Below are positions 26,017 to 35,357 of a DNA stretch of 64,000 nucleotides, one piece after another. The stretch is from positions 248,001 to 312,000 of the forward strand of contig NZ_JACBNY010000001.1 in the NCBI RefSeq assembly GCF_013449735.1, given 5' to 3'. Every line of letters starts with the position of its first letter. Position 1 is the stretch's first letter. The translations under genes were made by a program, and so were the position numbers. This DNA comes from Pseudolactococcus laudensis. GTDB lineage: Bacteria; Bacillota; Bacilli; Lactobacillales; Streptococcaceae. The notes below the pieces were generated by a model. The model was not told where the DNA came from. It was given only the letters and a program-made list of their open reading frames with translations, and searched no databases.

Positions 26017-26313
26017 GTTTTTAAAGTATCCGTTTCTAAATTGTGCTATGATTCATTATAACGCAATATATGCCAACACCTACCGAAAAAAATTTTGATA
26101 GCAAAATTGATATATCGTCAGTAGATAATCGATGTAAACGCTATATTTAGTGGTTAATACGGCAATATGCTTGTATATTCTACTATAATACTGTAAACTA
26201 ATTATAACTGTATTTTATTAAAAGCGGGTAAGAAAGTCCTCTTGTGTTAGTCATTAAGAGGTTAAACCTAGCGAAACAATAGCAGTTAGAGTTAAAGTAT
26301 TGAAGGGGAAGTC

Positions 26314-26913
26314 ATGGTCAAATATCCTGGTGGTATTGCGATTGCACGTAAACAGCAAATTAAACAACTTAAAACAGTTAAATTTGGCAAGCGCGGGATG
26401 AATTTTGAAGCTGAAATCAATGCCACAAATGAGTATTATTTAATGCATGGTTTGGCAGTGATTCATAAGAAACCAACGCCGGTTCAGATTGTTAAAGTGG
26501 ATTATCCTAAACGAAGTCGCGCTAAGATTACAGAAGCTTATTTTCGTCAAGCCTCAACAACCGATTATTCGGGTGTTTATCAGGGACGTTATCTGGATTT
26601 CGAGGCTAAAGAAACACAGAATAAAACGAGTTTTCCGCTTAAAAATTTTCATGAACATCAAATTGTTCACATGGAAAATGTCTTAAAGCAAGAGGGGATC
26701 GTCTTTGTCTTGCTCCACTTTTCTGCCCTATCAAGGACTTTCTTGCTTAAAGCAAGCGACTTAATCCCATTTTTTAAAGAAAAAGAAGGTCAAAAATCGA
26801 TTGCACTAGCATTCATCGAAACAAAAGGGTATGAACTTCCAACTAACCAATTACCTAGCATACCTTATCTCGACTGCATCCAAAAAATTATAGGAGGTGA
26901 CTCACATTTCTAA
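26314..26913 (+). CDS. recU: Holliday junction resolvase RecU
   Basis: A structure-specific endonuclease of 199 residues that resolves recombination junctions. The conserved [12 protein letters not shown] block is near 25-36. The catalytic region is [21 protein letters not shown], with Asp, Asp, Glu and Lys near 83-103. The upstream 300 bases hold promoter-like TATAAT (about 26185) and a CCTCTT/AAGAGG hairpin in the leader. I considered and rejected an RNase P RNA there. It overlaps pbp1A by 17 bases. Confidence 0.93.
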   Translation: MVKYPGGIAIARKQQIKQLKTVKFGKRGMNFEAEINATNEYYLMHGLAVIHKKPTPVQIVKVDYPKRSRAKITEAYFRQASTTDYSGVYQGRYLDFEAKETQNKTSFPLKNFHEHQIVHMENVLKQEGIVFVLLHFSALSRTFLLKASDLIPFFKEKEGQKSIALAFIETKGYELPTNQLPSIPYLDCIQKIIGGDSHF

Positions 26914-28906
26914 CCTACGAAAAAGTAAACGAAAAATGAATTTACGTGTCATAAGAGTTGTCAAATGGTGTCTCATCTCAGTTTTCATGCTCATTATCAT
27001 CGGTTTTGCAGCTGGTGTTGGTCTTTTTGTTTATTATGCTAAAGATGCGCCAAAATTGGAAGAGTCTAAGTTGCAATCTAAACCGTCATCGGTTATTTAC
27101 GATAAAGATGGCCAGGTTCTAGTCGATTTGGGGATTGAAAAACGTGAATTAGCTGACACAAAGGATATTCCATTGGAGTTGGTTGATGCCGTAACTTCAA
27201 TCGAGGATCATCGCTTTTTCCAGCACCGTGGTGTTGATCCGATTCGGATTATATCATCGGTTATTCATAACACGCAAAATGACAGCATGCAAGGTGGTTC
27301 GACCTTGACTCAGCAGCTGATTAAGCTCTCTTTCTTCTCGACTAAAGCCAAAGATGCGACGATTAAACGTAAAGCGCAAGAAGCTTGGATGGCGGTGAAC
27401 CTTGAGCGCCAGAACACTAAAGAAGAGATCATCACCTACTACATTAACAAAACATACTTAGGTAATGGTTACTACGGGATGTTGACTGCGGCTAAGAGTT
27501 ATTTTGGCAAAGACCTCAAGTCTCTGGATTTGGCGCAAATTGCGCTGCTTGCTGGCATGCCACAGGCACCCAATTCTTACGATCCTTATGCCCATCCGGA
27601 AGCAGCAAAAGAACGTCGTGATATGGTGCTACGTGCCATGTACCGCTACAAAAAGATTTCGAAAAAACAAATGGATCAAGCCATTGCTGAACCTATCACG
27701 GAAGGTTTACAAGCGCCGTCAACTAGCAAATCGATTCCAAGTTATCTTGATAACTACATCAAACAAGTTATTTTAGAAGTAGAAGATAAAACTGGTTTGG
27801 ATGTTAACAAAGCAGGTCTTAAAATTTATACACCATTGGATAATGCGGCGCAACAGAGACTTTGGGATATCTTCAATACAGATCAATATGTGAATTTCCC
27901 AGATGATCTTTTCCAAGTTGCATCAACAATAGTTGATGTTAATTCTGGCGCTGTCATTGCGCAGCTTGGTGGTCGTAAACAACCGACTGATGTGACATTT
28001 GGCTTGAACCAAGCCGTTGAGACAAACCGAGATTGGGGTTCAACTATGAAACCCCCAACAGATTATGCGCCTGCTTTTGAATATGGCGTCTATAAATCAA
28101 CAGGTGATATCATTGGTGATACTTGGTATCTTTATCCAGGTACCAATATACCAGTCTATGACTGGGATAAGCAATATCAAGGCAATATTACAGTTCGTAA
28201 AGCAGTTTGGGGCTCAAGAAATATCCCAGCGGTCAAAACATTAGCATCTGTCGGCCTTGATAAGTCACAAGCCTTTCTTGAAACTTTAGGCATCAAATAT
28301 CCAAATATGCAATATTCAAATGCCATTTCAAGTAATAACAATGGTGAAGGCGGAAAATTTGGCGCAAGTTCAGAAAAAATGGCTGCTGCCTATGCAGCGT
28401 TTAGCGCAGGCGGAATTTATACGACACCTTACTATGTCACTAAAATTGTTGATGCAGAAGGAAAAGAAACGACCATGAAACCTGAGCGGAAGCGTGCGAT
28501 GAAAGCATCGACAGCTTATGTGATGACAGACATTCTCAAAGGAGTTATTACAAACGGTACGATGACTAACGGGGTTATTCCTGGTCTCAATCAGGCTGGT
28601 AAAACCGGAACATCAAACTATGATGATACCCAGTATGACCAAGCGATGGAAAATATAGATGGCCCTTATGATGGCAGCTCACTTGCACCAGATGAAAACT
28701 TCGTCGGCTATACACCTCATTATTCAATGGCGGTGTGGTCAGGGTATGATAATCGAATGACACCAGTCTGGGGATCGAAACTCTACCTAGCACTTGATGT
28801 TTATCGTGAAATGATGACCTATCTGGCCTCAACGACCGATAATACTGATTGGACCATGCCTGAAGGTGTCCAAAAAAATGGTAATGAGTTAACGATCACC
28901 AACTAA
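26897..28906 (+). CDS. pbp1A: Class A penicillin-binding protein 1A
   Basis: Bifunctional peptidoglycan glycosyltransferase and transpeptidase, about 660 residues, anchored by one N-terminal membrane segment. The GT51 domain has [15 protein letters not shown] (catalytic Glu) and [12 protein letters not shown]. The transpeptidase has STMK near 381, SRN in WGSRNIPA and KTGTS near 568. The start is uncertain. The near-perfect TAGGAGGTGA site (26891-26900) is followed at ideal spacing by ATT (26906). GTG at 26897 overlaps the site, and the ATG at 26936 has no site. I give the GTG frame. Confidence 0.92.
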   Translation: MTHISNLRKSKRKMNLRVIRVVKWCLISVFMLIIIGFAAGVGLFVYYAKDAPKLEESKLQSKPSSVIYDKDGQVLVDLGIEKRELADTKDIPLELVDAVTSIEDHRFFQHRGVDPIRIISSVIHNTQNDSMQGGSTLTQQLIKLSFFSTKAKDATIKRKAQEAWMAVNLERQNTKEEIITYYINKTYLGNGYYGMLTAAKSYFGKDLKSLDLAQIALLAGMPQAPNSYDPYAHPEAAKERRDMVLRAMYRYKKISKKQMDQAIAEPITEGLQAPSTSKSIPSYLDNYIKQVILEVEDKTGLDVNKAGLKIYTPLDNAAQQRLWDIFNTDQYVNFPDDLFQVASTIVDVNSGAVIAQLGGRKQPTDVTFGLNQAVETNRDWGSTMKPPTDYAPAFEYGVYKSTGDIIGDTWYLYPGTNIPVYDWDKQYQGNITVRKAVWGSRNIPAVKTLASVGLDKSQAFLETLGIKYPNMQYSNAISSNNNGEGGKFGASSEKMAAAYAAFSAGGIYTTPYYVTKIVDAEGKETTMKPERKRAMKASTAYVMTDILKGVITNGTMTNGVIPGLNQAGKTGTSNYDDTQYDQAMENIDGPYDGSSLAPDENFVGYTPHYSMAVWSGYDNRMTPVWGSKLYLALDVYREMMTYLASTTDNTDWTMPEGVQKNGNELTITN

Positions 28907-28982
28907 ATACAAAAAATGATACGGAATTAACCATTCCTATCTTGACAAAACCTACTATTCTATTATATAATGGAATGGTTGT

Positions 28983-29053
28983 GGCGGTATAGCCAAGTGG
29001 TAAGGCACGGCTCTGCAAAAGCTTGATCGTCGGTTCAAATCCGTCTACCGCCT
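28983..29053 (+). tRNA. tRNA-Cys (GCA)
   Basis: Acceptor GGCGGTA (28983-28989) pairs fully with TACCGCC (29046-29052), and the discriminator is T73. The D arm is GCC/GGC. The anticodon loop CTGCAAA (29013-29019) reads GCA. The T loop TTCAAAT is at 29034-29040. Two stem positions do not pair: 27-43 (C-T) and 50-64 (T-T). CCA is not encoded. A T tract follows. Confidence 0.9.
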
Positions 29054-29086
29054 TTTTTATAACTTTTAACAAGTTCATATAAACAC

Positions 29087-29112
29087 AAAAACCGCTATAT
29101 TAAGCGGTTTTT
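29087..29112. terminator. Bidirectional terminator after tRNA-Cys
   Basis: AAAAACCGCT pairs with AGCGGTTTTT across a short AT loop. It can end the tRNA transcript and the minus-strand integrase transcript. Confidence 0.75.
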
Positions 29113-29179
29113 ACATACTTATAAATCATACAAAATCATACAAAGTATAAATTTTTAGGTCTAAATTAGGTCAAACAGG

Positions 29180-29914
29180 TCACAGTTTATCAAATATGCC
29201 ATTTATCAGTTTAAAGTTTTTATTTTCGAGTTTTTCAAGCTGATGCGCATATACTTTTAAAGTGATGTTGAGATTTTCATGACCTAAAATTTTTGATATG
29301 GAAATTAGGTCAATACCTTTTAAAATTAAAAATGATGCATAAGTGTGTCTTAAAGAGTGAGGATGTACATTTTTGCCTGTCAATCTTTTGAGAGTCTTAT
29401 TACATGCTGCGTTGGACACTCCAAAAATAATCCGATTGTATTCGTTATATTCCCAAAAGTTTCTTTGGTAATCTTTCAAAACTTCTAAAGTCTTACTTGA
29501 TACTGGTATTTTTCTTTTTGATGATTCGTTTTTAGTGTCTGCCCAGTCATTAGTTATCGAGTAATTCCAAGTTTTGTTAATAGAGATGATATTATCGTCC
29601 CAGTCGATATCGTCCCATGTTAGCCCTAGAGCTTCGGCAAAGCGTAAACCAGTGACTGCAATTAGGTATAAAGTAAAATAGCTCTTATATTTGATGTTGC
29701 TTTCGGTTTCGTTAATAAGAGAAAGATATTCATCTTCTTGTAGATATTTGTCATCAACAGGTCGTGGTGCTTTTTGTGATTTTGCCTTTACAAAATCTGC
29801 GAAGTTTTCATCTATTATTTTCTCATGCACTGCTATCTTCATAGCTGATTTTATATGGTAGTGGAAGTTTTCTATTGTTTCTTGCGAATATTTCTTGCCG
29901 AATTTATTTAACAC
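29180..29914 (-). pseudogene. Phage tyrosine integrase, N-terminally truncated
   Basis: 244 residues carrying the end of the core-binding domain and the whole catalytic domain. Catalytic Arg is in TGLRFAEALGL, then HPHSLRHTYAS (His and Arg), ILGHENLNITLKVYAH (His and Tyr). Intact lactococcal phage integrases are about 370-390 residues, so roughly a third is missing at the N-terminus, including the arm-binding domain. The listed GTG start lies inside the 3' end of the repressor gene. This looks like a deletion junction. It lies next to tRNA-Cys, a plausible attachment site, though no att repeat was found. Confidence 0.82.
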
Positions 29915-30303
29915 TTTTCTTGAACGTTATAAGGAAATAATTGAATTAAATTTTCTTTATTTTGTTCTTCCAATTCTGACTGGGCATAACTAACTACTTT
30001 GTCTTGACGGTTAGTTTCTAGCTTAGAAAAAACATTATCAAGAATTTGTTTAGTAGTAGATTGTTTTTCTTTAATAGGATTGTATTCTTCTACTAAGTCA
30101 GATTTATCTACGCCAAAGTACCTAGCCATAAGTTCTATCTTGTCAATGCGAGGATAAGTTTTAGCATTTACCCAATCCAATACAGTAGTGTATTTGAAAT
30201 CCATTTCAGTAGAGAAGTCTTTTACATTAAGTCCTCTCTGTGCTAAATGTCTTTTTATATTATTAGACATTATTCGTTTATTGCCTAAATCTTTAGTTTT
30301 CAT
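29908..30303 (-). CDS. CI-type phage repressor, C-terminally truncated
   Basis: 131 residues with an N-terminal helix-turn-helix (LAQRGLNVKDFSTEMDFKY to VDKSDLVEEYN, about 19-75) and the linker NRQDKVVSYAQSELEEQNKENLIQLFPY. The S24 peptidase/dimerisation domain that should follow is gone, and the frame ends six residues later, overlapping the integrase remnant. The ATG at 30303 lies seven bases after a TAAAAT -10, so the message may be leaderless, like lambda cI from PRM. An alternative ATG is at 30270. DNA binding may survive; SOS induction should not. Confidence 0.82.
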   Translation of the reverse strand: MKTKDLGNKRIMSNNIKRHLAQRGLNVKDFSTEMDFKYTTVLDWVNAKTYPRIDKIELMARYFGVDKSDLVEEYNPIKEKQSTTKQILDNVFSKLETNRQDKVVSYAQSELEEQNKENLIQLFPYNVQEKC

Positions 30304-30310
30304 ACTTACT

Positions 30311-30416
30311 ATTTTACGGTTAAACCGTCAATTTGTCAATATAATACGGTTAAAAATAAAAAAAACCTTGATTTTGTAAAATTTATGATTGACAGCACGG
30401 TTTAACCGTGTTATAA
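30311..30416. promoter_or_regulatory. Divergent CI switch with three operator sites
   Basis: Leftward promoter: TTGACA (complement of 30334-30339), 17 bp, TAAAAT (complement of 30311-30316). Rightward promoter: TTGACA (30388-30393), 17 bp, TATAAT (30411-30416). Perfect 13-bp palindromes ACGGTTAAACCGT (30316-30328) and ACGGTTTAACCGT (30396-30408) occupy the two spacers. A third half-site ACGGTTAAAAA begins at 30346. Confidence 0.85.
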
Positions 30417-30533
30417 TTAACTCATATCAAACAAAACAACTCGAACGGTGCTAGTACGACGGACTGGAAAGCTAAATTCAGGAGTATGATGTTTGGTAAA
30501 TAAAAAAAGCCCGTGGGGGGGCTAAGGGGATAT

Positions 30534-30755
30534 ATGATTAGAAACAATTATGAGGACACTATTTTTGCAATAGCTAATAAATTAAACTCAAAATTAGATA
30601 ATACTCTAGATAATAGCGATAACATCAATATGTCATTAGATAAAGATACAATTGAACTCGCTAAATTAACTACTGAATTTAATAATTTGGTTTTAAAGAT
30701 CATTGATGGAAACACAACGGTCAAGGAGTTCGTGAGCGAGAGAAACAGAAATTAA
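30534..30755 (+). CDS. Small hypothetical protein behind the rightward phage promoter
   Basis: 73 residues, Asn/Asp-rich, mostly helical by eye, with no family I recognise. AAGGGGA lies six bases before the ATG. An AGCCC/GGGCT hairpin (about 30497-30522) precedes it. It takes the place where cro or an early gene would be, but shows no helix-turn-helix. Its 3' end overlaps the convergent gene by 63 bases. Confidence 0.55.
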   Translation: MIRNNYEDTIFAIANKLNSKLDNTLDNSDNINMSLDKDTIELAKLTTEFNNLVLKIIDGNTTVKEFVSERNRN

Positions 30756-31294
30756 TCCTCTCATAGCATCTTTAAGAGATAGCTTGTCATAAATTTTAGG
30801 GATATGAGCTTGATGATTTCTGTAGAGATAGAGGCAAGTTTTTATAGAGCTGATCAATCCGTAATACTGATTTTTTTCATCTTGATTTGATAAATTATTA
30901 CCTTTTATAAATATTTTAGGTTGAAAAAGTTTTTTATCGATATTGAAAGCTTTGTCAATTAAAGGGTATCCATCTAGATTTAAACCAGATAATTCTCTTA
31001 TTCTATCAAATAATCCCTTGCAAGCTTCAAATACGGCATGAAAGTAATCTTCATTCAGAAGCTCTTCAGTACAATATTTCGTTACATTATCGTGTAAATT
31101 CAATGTACCTATCTCTTCTTTGAGAGATTTTAAACGATTCTGTGCTTCCGTAAAAGTTTGAGCAACTTTTGTTTTATGAACACGTCCATCATCTTTAAGT
31201 TCATAACCTTTGAATATCAATGTTGAGTTTACGTTGTTTAGCAGGTTGCTCCAAGAATCTTGTCGGTTAATATATCTGTGTGGTTTAGATACAT
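30693..31294 (-). pseudogene. TIGR02391 (Hypoth_ymh) family protein, probable N-terminal frameshift
   Basis: The body matches the TIGR02391 family: ELLNEDYFHAVFEACKGLFDRIRELSGL, then LIDKAFN and a C-terminal RNHQAHIP. Such proteins occur in phage and defence islands; function is unknown. An extended -10 (TGG-TATAAT), AGGAGG and ATG at 31294 are in place, but that frame stops after 18 codons. The family frame (SWSNLLNNVNSTLIFKGYEL) is open upstream to the same place without a start codon. One missing base near 31280 explains both and would give 200 residues. Otherwise it must start at TTG 31220. Confidence 0.65.
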
Positions 31295-31447
31295 ATACCT
31301 CCTTTCGAATTTAATTATACCAAAAATTTAAGGAGAATACGTCAGTTTAAATAACAAAAAAAGTTTAAGGATTGATCCAAATAAAAATATTTATAATTTT
31401 ATTATATCGAAAAGATAAGAAAAGATAAGAAACGAAAAGGATAAAAA

Positions 31448-31873
31448 ATGACTGTCAAACTCATCGTCCATGCTTTGATTCAAAAAGAGAACAAATATCT
31501 ACTGTTTCAAGGAATTGCAATTAAAAGAGGTCAAAAAAATATCTATCCCCATTTTTGGGATATTCCTGGTGGTAGCGTAGAAGCGGGTGAAACGCCCCAA
31601 GAAGCGGCGCGACGAGAGACCCTAGAAGAAGTAGGCTTAGAGATTACTTTGGGTCAGATTATCCATGAAGATAGTCAGTATGATGTTGGTAAAGCAACAG
31701 TTTTTACAAGGTTAGTTGATGCGGCTAGGATATCAGAGAATGAGCCGGTAGAGGTTGTGCTTGATCCCCAAGAGCATCAGAGCTATCGCTGGATGTCTGA
31801 ACTTGACGCACTAAAAGATGAAAAAATCGTACCGTATTTGATGTCGCTAGTGCCATGGTATGCAAAAACTTAG
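31448..31873 (+). CDS. NUDIX hydrolase
   Basis: A 141-residue pyrophosphohydrolase. The Nudix box GGSVEAGETPQEAARRETLEEVGL (about 39-62) is complete (G, E, RETLEEVG). The substrate could be an oxidised or alarmone nucleotide; this cannot be told. The start has a purine-rich AAAAGGAT at normal spacing. It has no obvious operon partner. After its stop, AGGAGG is followed by ATGTAG (31898-31903). Confidence 0.88.
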   Translation: MTVKLIVHALIQKENKYLLFQGIAIKRGQKNIYPHFWDIPGGSVEAGETPQEAARRETLEEVGLEITLGQIIHEDSQYDVGKATVFTRLVDAARISENEPVEVVLDPQEHQSYRWMSELDALKDEKIVPYLMSLVPWYAKT

Positions 31874-32053
31874 AGTGTCGTAGGAGGATAAGTAAGATGT
31901 AGGTTGAAACGATTATTTAGGGATGTGTGGTATAATGAAGATAATGCAAAACATTATCAAAAACTTATCCATTGCTTTTTAAATGTGTTTATGATGAGGG
32001 TTATGCCACAGTCTATCTGTAACATTTCCAGTAAAAAAGTGTAAAATATAGGT

Positions 32054-32788
32054 ATGAAACGTTTAATCACACTATTAATTGTAGGAGTAAGTCTGATGGC
32101 AATACGAGTTAAAGCCGATACCTTAACATCAGTCTATATCAAAACCCATGATGGCGAGAAAATACATTATGTTCGAAAAGGAACAGGAACACCGCTGATT
32201 TTATTGCATGGTAATGGCCAGAGCGCCAAGTATTTCAAGCCGCAGATGGACTTGCCTTTTGACACGATTGCGATAGATTCTAGAAATCATGGCAAATCAA
32301 GCAGTTCACAGCAATTAAATTTTGAAATGATGGCGCAAGATGTCTTAGAAGTCATGGATCAGCTTAAAATACAGAAAGCTGACATTTTAGGCTTTTCTGA
32401 TGGTGCTAATCTCGCCATGGTTTTTGCCAAAGATCATCCTGATCGAGTTAACAAATTAGTTTTAAATTCAGGGAATTTATCTCTGTCAGATATGCATTTT
32501 TTCTCTAGACTGACATCTATTTTGCAAAATATTTTCTTTAATACACCAGTCTCAGAATTGCTGATTAAAGATGTCGGTGTCACAACGGCTGATCTTAACA
32601 AGTTTAAAATGCCAGTTCTCGTGATTGCAGGTCAATATGATTTGATTAAGCTATCATCTTCTAGAAAAATTGCGGAAGCTTGTCACGGTCAATTTATAGA
32701 GATACCGGATGCTTTTCATAAGGTATCTCAATCTCGTCCTAAAACTTTTAATGAAGTTGTCACGAAATTTTTGCAAGCCTCATCCTAA
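32054..32788 (+). CDS. Alpha/beta hydrolase with signal peptide
   Basis: 244 residues. An N-terminal hydrophobic signal (MKRLITLLIVGVSLMAIRVKA) suggests export. The hydrolase fold shows LILLHGNGQSAKYF (oxyanion hole), the nucleophile elbow GFSDG with Ser near 116, Asp in VIAGQYDLIK and His in IPDAFHKVS. A TAAAAT -10 ends seven bases before the ATG and no ribosome site is present, so the mRNA may be leaderless. Substrate unknown. Confidence 0.82.
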   Translation: MKRLITLLIVGVSLMAIRVKADTLTSVYIKTHDGEKIHYVRKGTGTPLILLHGNGQSAKYFKPQMDLPFDTIAIDSRNHGKSSSSQQLNFEMMAQDVLEVMDQLKIQKADILGFSDGANLAMVFAKDHPDRVNKLVLNSGNLSLSDMHFFSRLTSILQNIFFNTPVSELLIKDVGVTTADLNKFKMPVLVIAGQYDLIKLSSSRKIAEACHGQFIEIPDAFHKVSQSRPKTFNEVVTKFLQASS

Positions 32789-32834
32789 TCTCTCATCCCT
32801 CACCTCTTAATTTCAAAAGTAGAAAGAGACCAGA

Positions 32835-35357
32835 ATGGTTCAGTTTTTTAAGAAAAATCAAAAGTATTTTAAACTCATTTTTGTGATTGCAGTTGCTTTC
32901 ATCGCACTGACCCAAATCACTGGCCTACTCAAACAAGTCCAACCCGATAAAATTAGCCTGATTTTTGATCGGCTTAATTTATTTGACATCATGTTGGTTA
33001 TCCTAACGGGGATCATCAGCGTTGTGCCTATGCTCAATTATGACCGTGTACTCAATCAATTAATTGGTACAGATTATCCCCTGCCTAAGCTTATCAGAAT
33101 GTCTTGGTTAATCAATACGCTAAATAATATCGCAGGTTTTGGCGGTGCTGTTTCTGTTGGATTGAGAAGTCATTATTACGGTAAAAACGTCAAAGAAAAG
33201 CTACATGCCAACATTTCAAAAGTGTTTTTCTTTGCTCTTTCAGGCCTCTCATTATATGGTTTAATCGGTTTTATTTTAGTTCAGACGGGACAGGTTGACG
33301 AATTTCTAGGCCAATATACTATCTGGCTCGTAGGCGCTGCAGTTTATTTTGTTCTCGTTTTGCTTTTTACCCGAAAAAATCTAGGCGGTCTCAAAAAACG
33401 CCTTCAAGCTGAGTTGCTACTGACTAGTTTCCTTGAGTGGAGCGGCGTCATGCTCACCTTCATCGTCATCGGGCATGTTCTAGATGTCAAAATTTCAGTA
33501 GCTAGCTTAATTGTCCTCATCACAGCAAGCTCAGTTATTGGTATCTTATCCATGATTCCAGGCGGCCTCGGGTCTTTCGACGTCATGATGATGTTAGGAC
33601 TACTACATCTCGGTGTACCACGCGAAATCGTTCTTGTCTGGCTCTTGCTCTACCGTCTAGCCTACTATCTCTTGCCACTTGCACTTGGACTTATTTCTTG
33701 GGTCATGACGACAGGACGCCAATTTGATGCCCGCTTTAGCGGGATTCCAATAAATTTGAGTCGCGAGATTCTGCACAAAGTCGTGACATTTATGACAGCA
33801 GTAACCGGTGGCTTTCTTGTTTTGACAGCGACAGTACCTGAAGCCTTCCTAGAACTGCGATGGTTACGCCAAATCTCGCCTTGGAATGCGAACTTAATCG
33901 CTGAGTCGCCAAAAATCATTCTCGGCTTTCTGCTCATAATTACGAGTCGTGCCGTTAAAAATCGTGTCTCTCGCGCTTATATTCCGACCCTTGTGATTGA
34001 ATTATTAACCGTTGTTTACATCTTCTTAGATGACTTTTCATGGTATTCTATTGTCTTATTGACGGTATTATTATTACTGACCATTTTTATCAAAAGTGAA
34101 TTATACCGAGAACAACTGGTTTTAAGTTATGAGACGATTATTTTTGACAGTTTCTTTGTCATTGTTCTCATGATACTTTATATCGTTGTCGGTACCATGT
34201 CACGACCTGACTATCATCTCCACCATAAAGTCAATGAGTTTCTCCTCTTTCCTTCTGAAAAAATGTGGGCGAGTGGCTTGCTTGCTATCTTCATTGTGGC
34301 AGCAGTTTGGATACTTTACATGCGCTATTTACAAGGCAAGTTTCAAAAGATTGGAACAGAATTGGATGAAACAGTTGCGCTCGACATTTTGACGACCTAT
34401 GGGGGTAACACCCAAAGTCAACTTCTTTTTATGGGTGATAAGCGGATGTGGGTCTATGACAATCGTTTAGTCATTCAATTTGCAATTCGTCAGGACAAGA
34501 TTTTAGTCATGGGGACACCGTCAGGAGACCATACTTGTTTGTTAGAAGCTTTGACAGCCTTTATTCAAGAATCCGACCGCTTAGGTTATCGCCCTGTCTT
34601 TTATGAAATTGATAAAAAGACAACCTTGATACTACATGAATTAGGCTATCATTTTATTAAGCAAGGTGAAGAAGGTCATGTTAATCTGACTGATTTTACC
34701 CTGACAGGTTCGAAAAATAAAAGTAAACGCCAAGCCGTCAATCAAGTTGAAAAAGCTGGCTTTGAATTGGAAATGATTGCGCAAGACGACTTGACCCCAG
34801 AACTCTTTGTGAGACTGAAAGAAATTTCTGATGAGTGGTTGGATGGCAGACGCGAAAAAGTCTTTTCTCTAGGCTATTTTGATGAGGCTTATCTTTCGAA
34901 AGCACCAATTGCGGTTGTACGCTCAGAAGATGACATTGTTGCCTTTGCCAATATCATGCCGACTTATACCAAAGATTTCATTACCATTGATTTGATGCGA
35001 CATACCGCAGATGCACCAAGAGGGGTTATGGATTTCTTATTTATTAAACTATTTGAGTATTTTCAAGCTGAAGGTATCGCTAAATTTGATTTAGGGATGA
35101 CACCACTTGCTAATGTTGGGACAGCTCGAAGTGCTTTTGTATCAGAGAGAATTGCTAATTTGATTTATCAATTTGGAGATTCACTTTACAATTTTGAAGG
35201 CTTACGCAACTACAAGAAAAAATATGTGACATCTTGGGAGTCGAGATATACAGCTTACTCGCATAGTTCCAACATCGCTTTCGTCATGTTAGCACTATTG
35301 CTCCAAGATAATCAAACGATTAAATCATCATCAAATAAAGGAGATAAAAATGCCTAA
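32835..35357 (+). CDS. mprF: Phosphatidylglycerol lysyltransferase/flippase MprF
   Basis: An 840-residue membrane protein that aminoacylates phosphatidylglycerol and flips it, lowering the charge of the cell surface and raising resistance to cationic peptides. The N-terminal part (to about 500) holds a dozen or more hydrophobic segments with MIPGGLGSFD near 242. The C-terminal DUF2156 synthase domain (about 520-830) includes LVIQFAIRQDKILVMGTPSGD and FDLGMTPLANVG. Its end overlaps pepP by eight bases. Confidence 0.93.
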   Translation: MVQFFKKNQKYFKLIFVIAVAFIALTQITGLLKQVQPDKISLIFDRLNLFDIMLVILTGIISVVPMLNYDRVLNQLIGTDYPLPKLIRMSWLINTLNNIAGFGGAVSVGLRSHYYGKNVKEKLHANISKVFFFALSGLSLYGLIGFILVQTGQVDEFLGQYTIWLVGAAVYFVLVLLFTRKNLGGLKKRLQAELLLTSFLEWSGVMLTFIVIGHVLDVKISVASLIVLITASSVIGILSMIPGGLGSFDVMMMLGLLHLGVPREIVLVWLLLYRLAYYLLPLALGLISWVMTTGRQFDARFSGIPINLSREILHKVVTFMTAVTGGFLVLTATVPEAFLELRWLRQISPWNANLIAESPKIILGFLLIITSRAVKNRVSRAYIPTLVIELLTVVYIFLDDFSWYSIVLLTVLLLLTIFIKSELYREQLVLSYETIIFDSFFVIVLMILYIVVGTMSRPDYHLHHKVNEFLLFPSEKMWASGLLAIFIVAAVWILYMRYLQGKFQKIGTELDETVALDILTTYGGNTQSQLLFMGDKRMWVYDNRLVIQFAIRQDKILVMGTPSGDHTCLLEALTAFIQESDRLGYRPVFYEIDKKTTLILHELGYHFIKQGEEGHVNLTDFTLTGSKNKSKRQAVNQVEKAGFELEMIAQDDLTPELFVRLKEISDEWLDGRREKVFSLGYFDEAYLSKAPIAVVRSEDDIVAFANIMPTYTKDFITIDLMRHTADAPRGVMDFLFIKLFEYFQAEGIAKFDLGMTPLANVGTARSAFVSERIANLIYQFGDSLYNFEGLRNYKKKYVTSWESRYTAYSHSSNIAFVMLALLLQDNQTIKSSSNKGDKNA

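Noticed and set aside
26180-26313. RNase P RNA upstream of recU (AAAGTCC-like and CCTAGC-like bits)
   Set aside because: The conserved core helices and length are absent; only a short CCTCTT/AAGAGG hairpin is seen.
29054-31447. Direct att repeat of the tRNA-Cys 3' end flanking the phage remnant
   Set aside because: I searched by eye for a second copy of the T-arm/acceptor sequence up to the NUDIX gene and found none.
31891-31903. AGGAGG followed by ATGTAG after the NUDIX gene as a regulatory start-stop ORF
   Set aside because: The spacing is good but there is no coupled downstream gene close by; chance or a decayed gene start is as likely.
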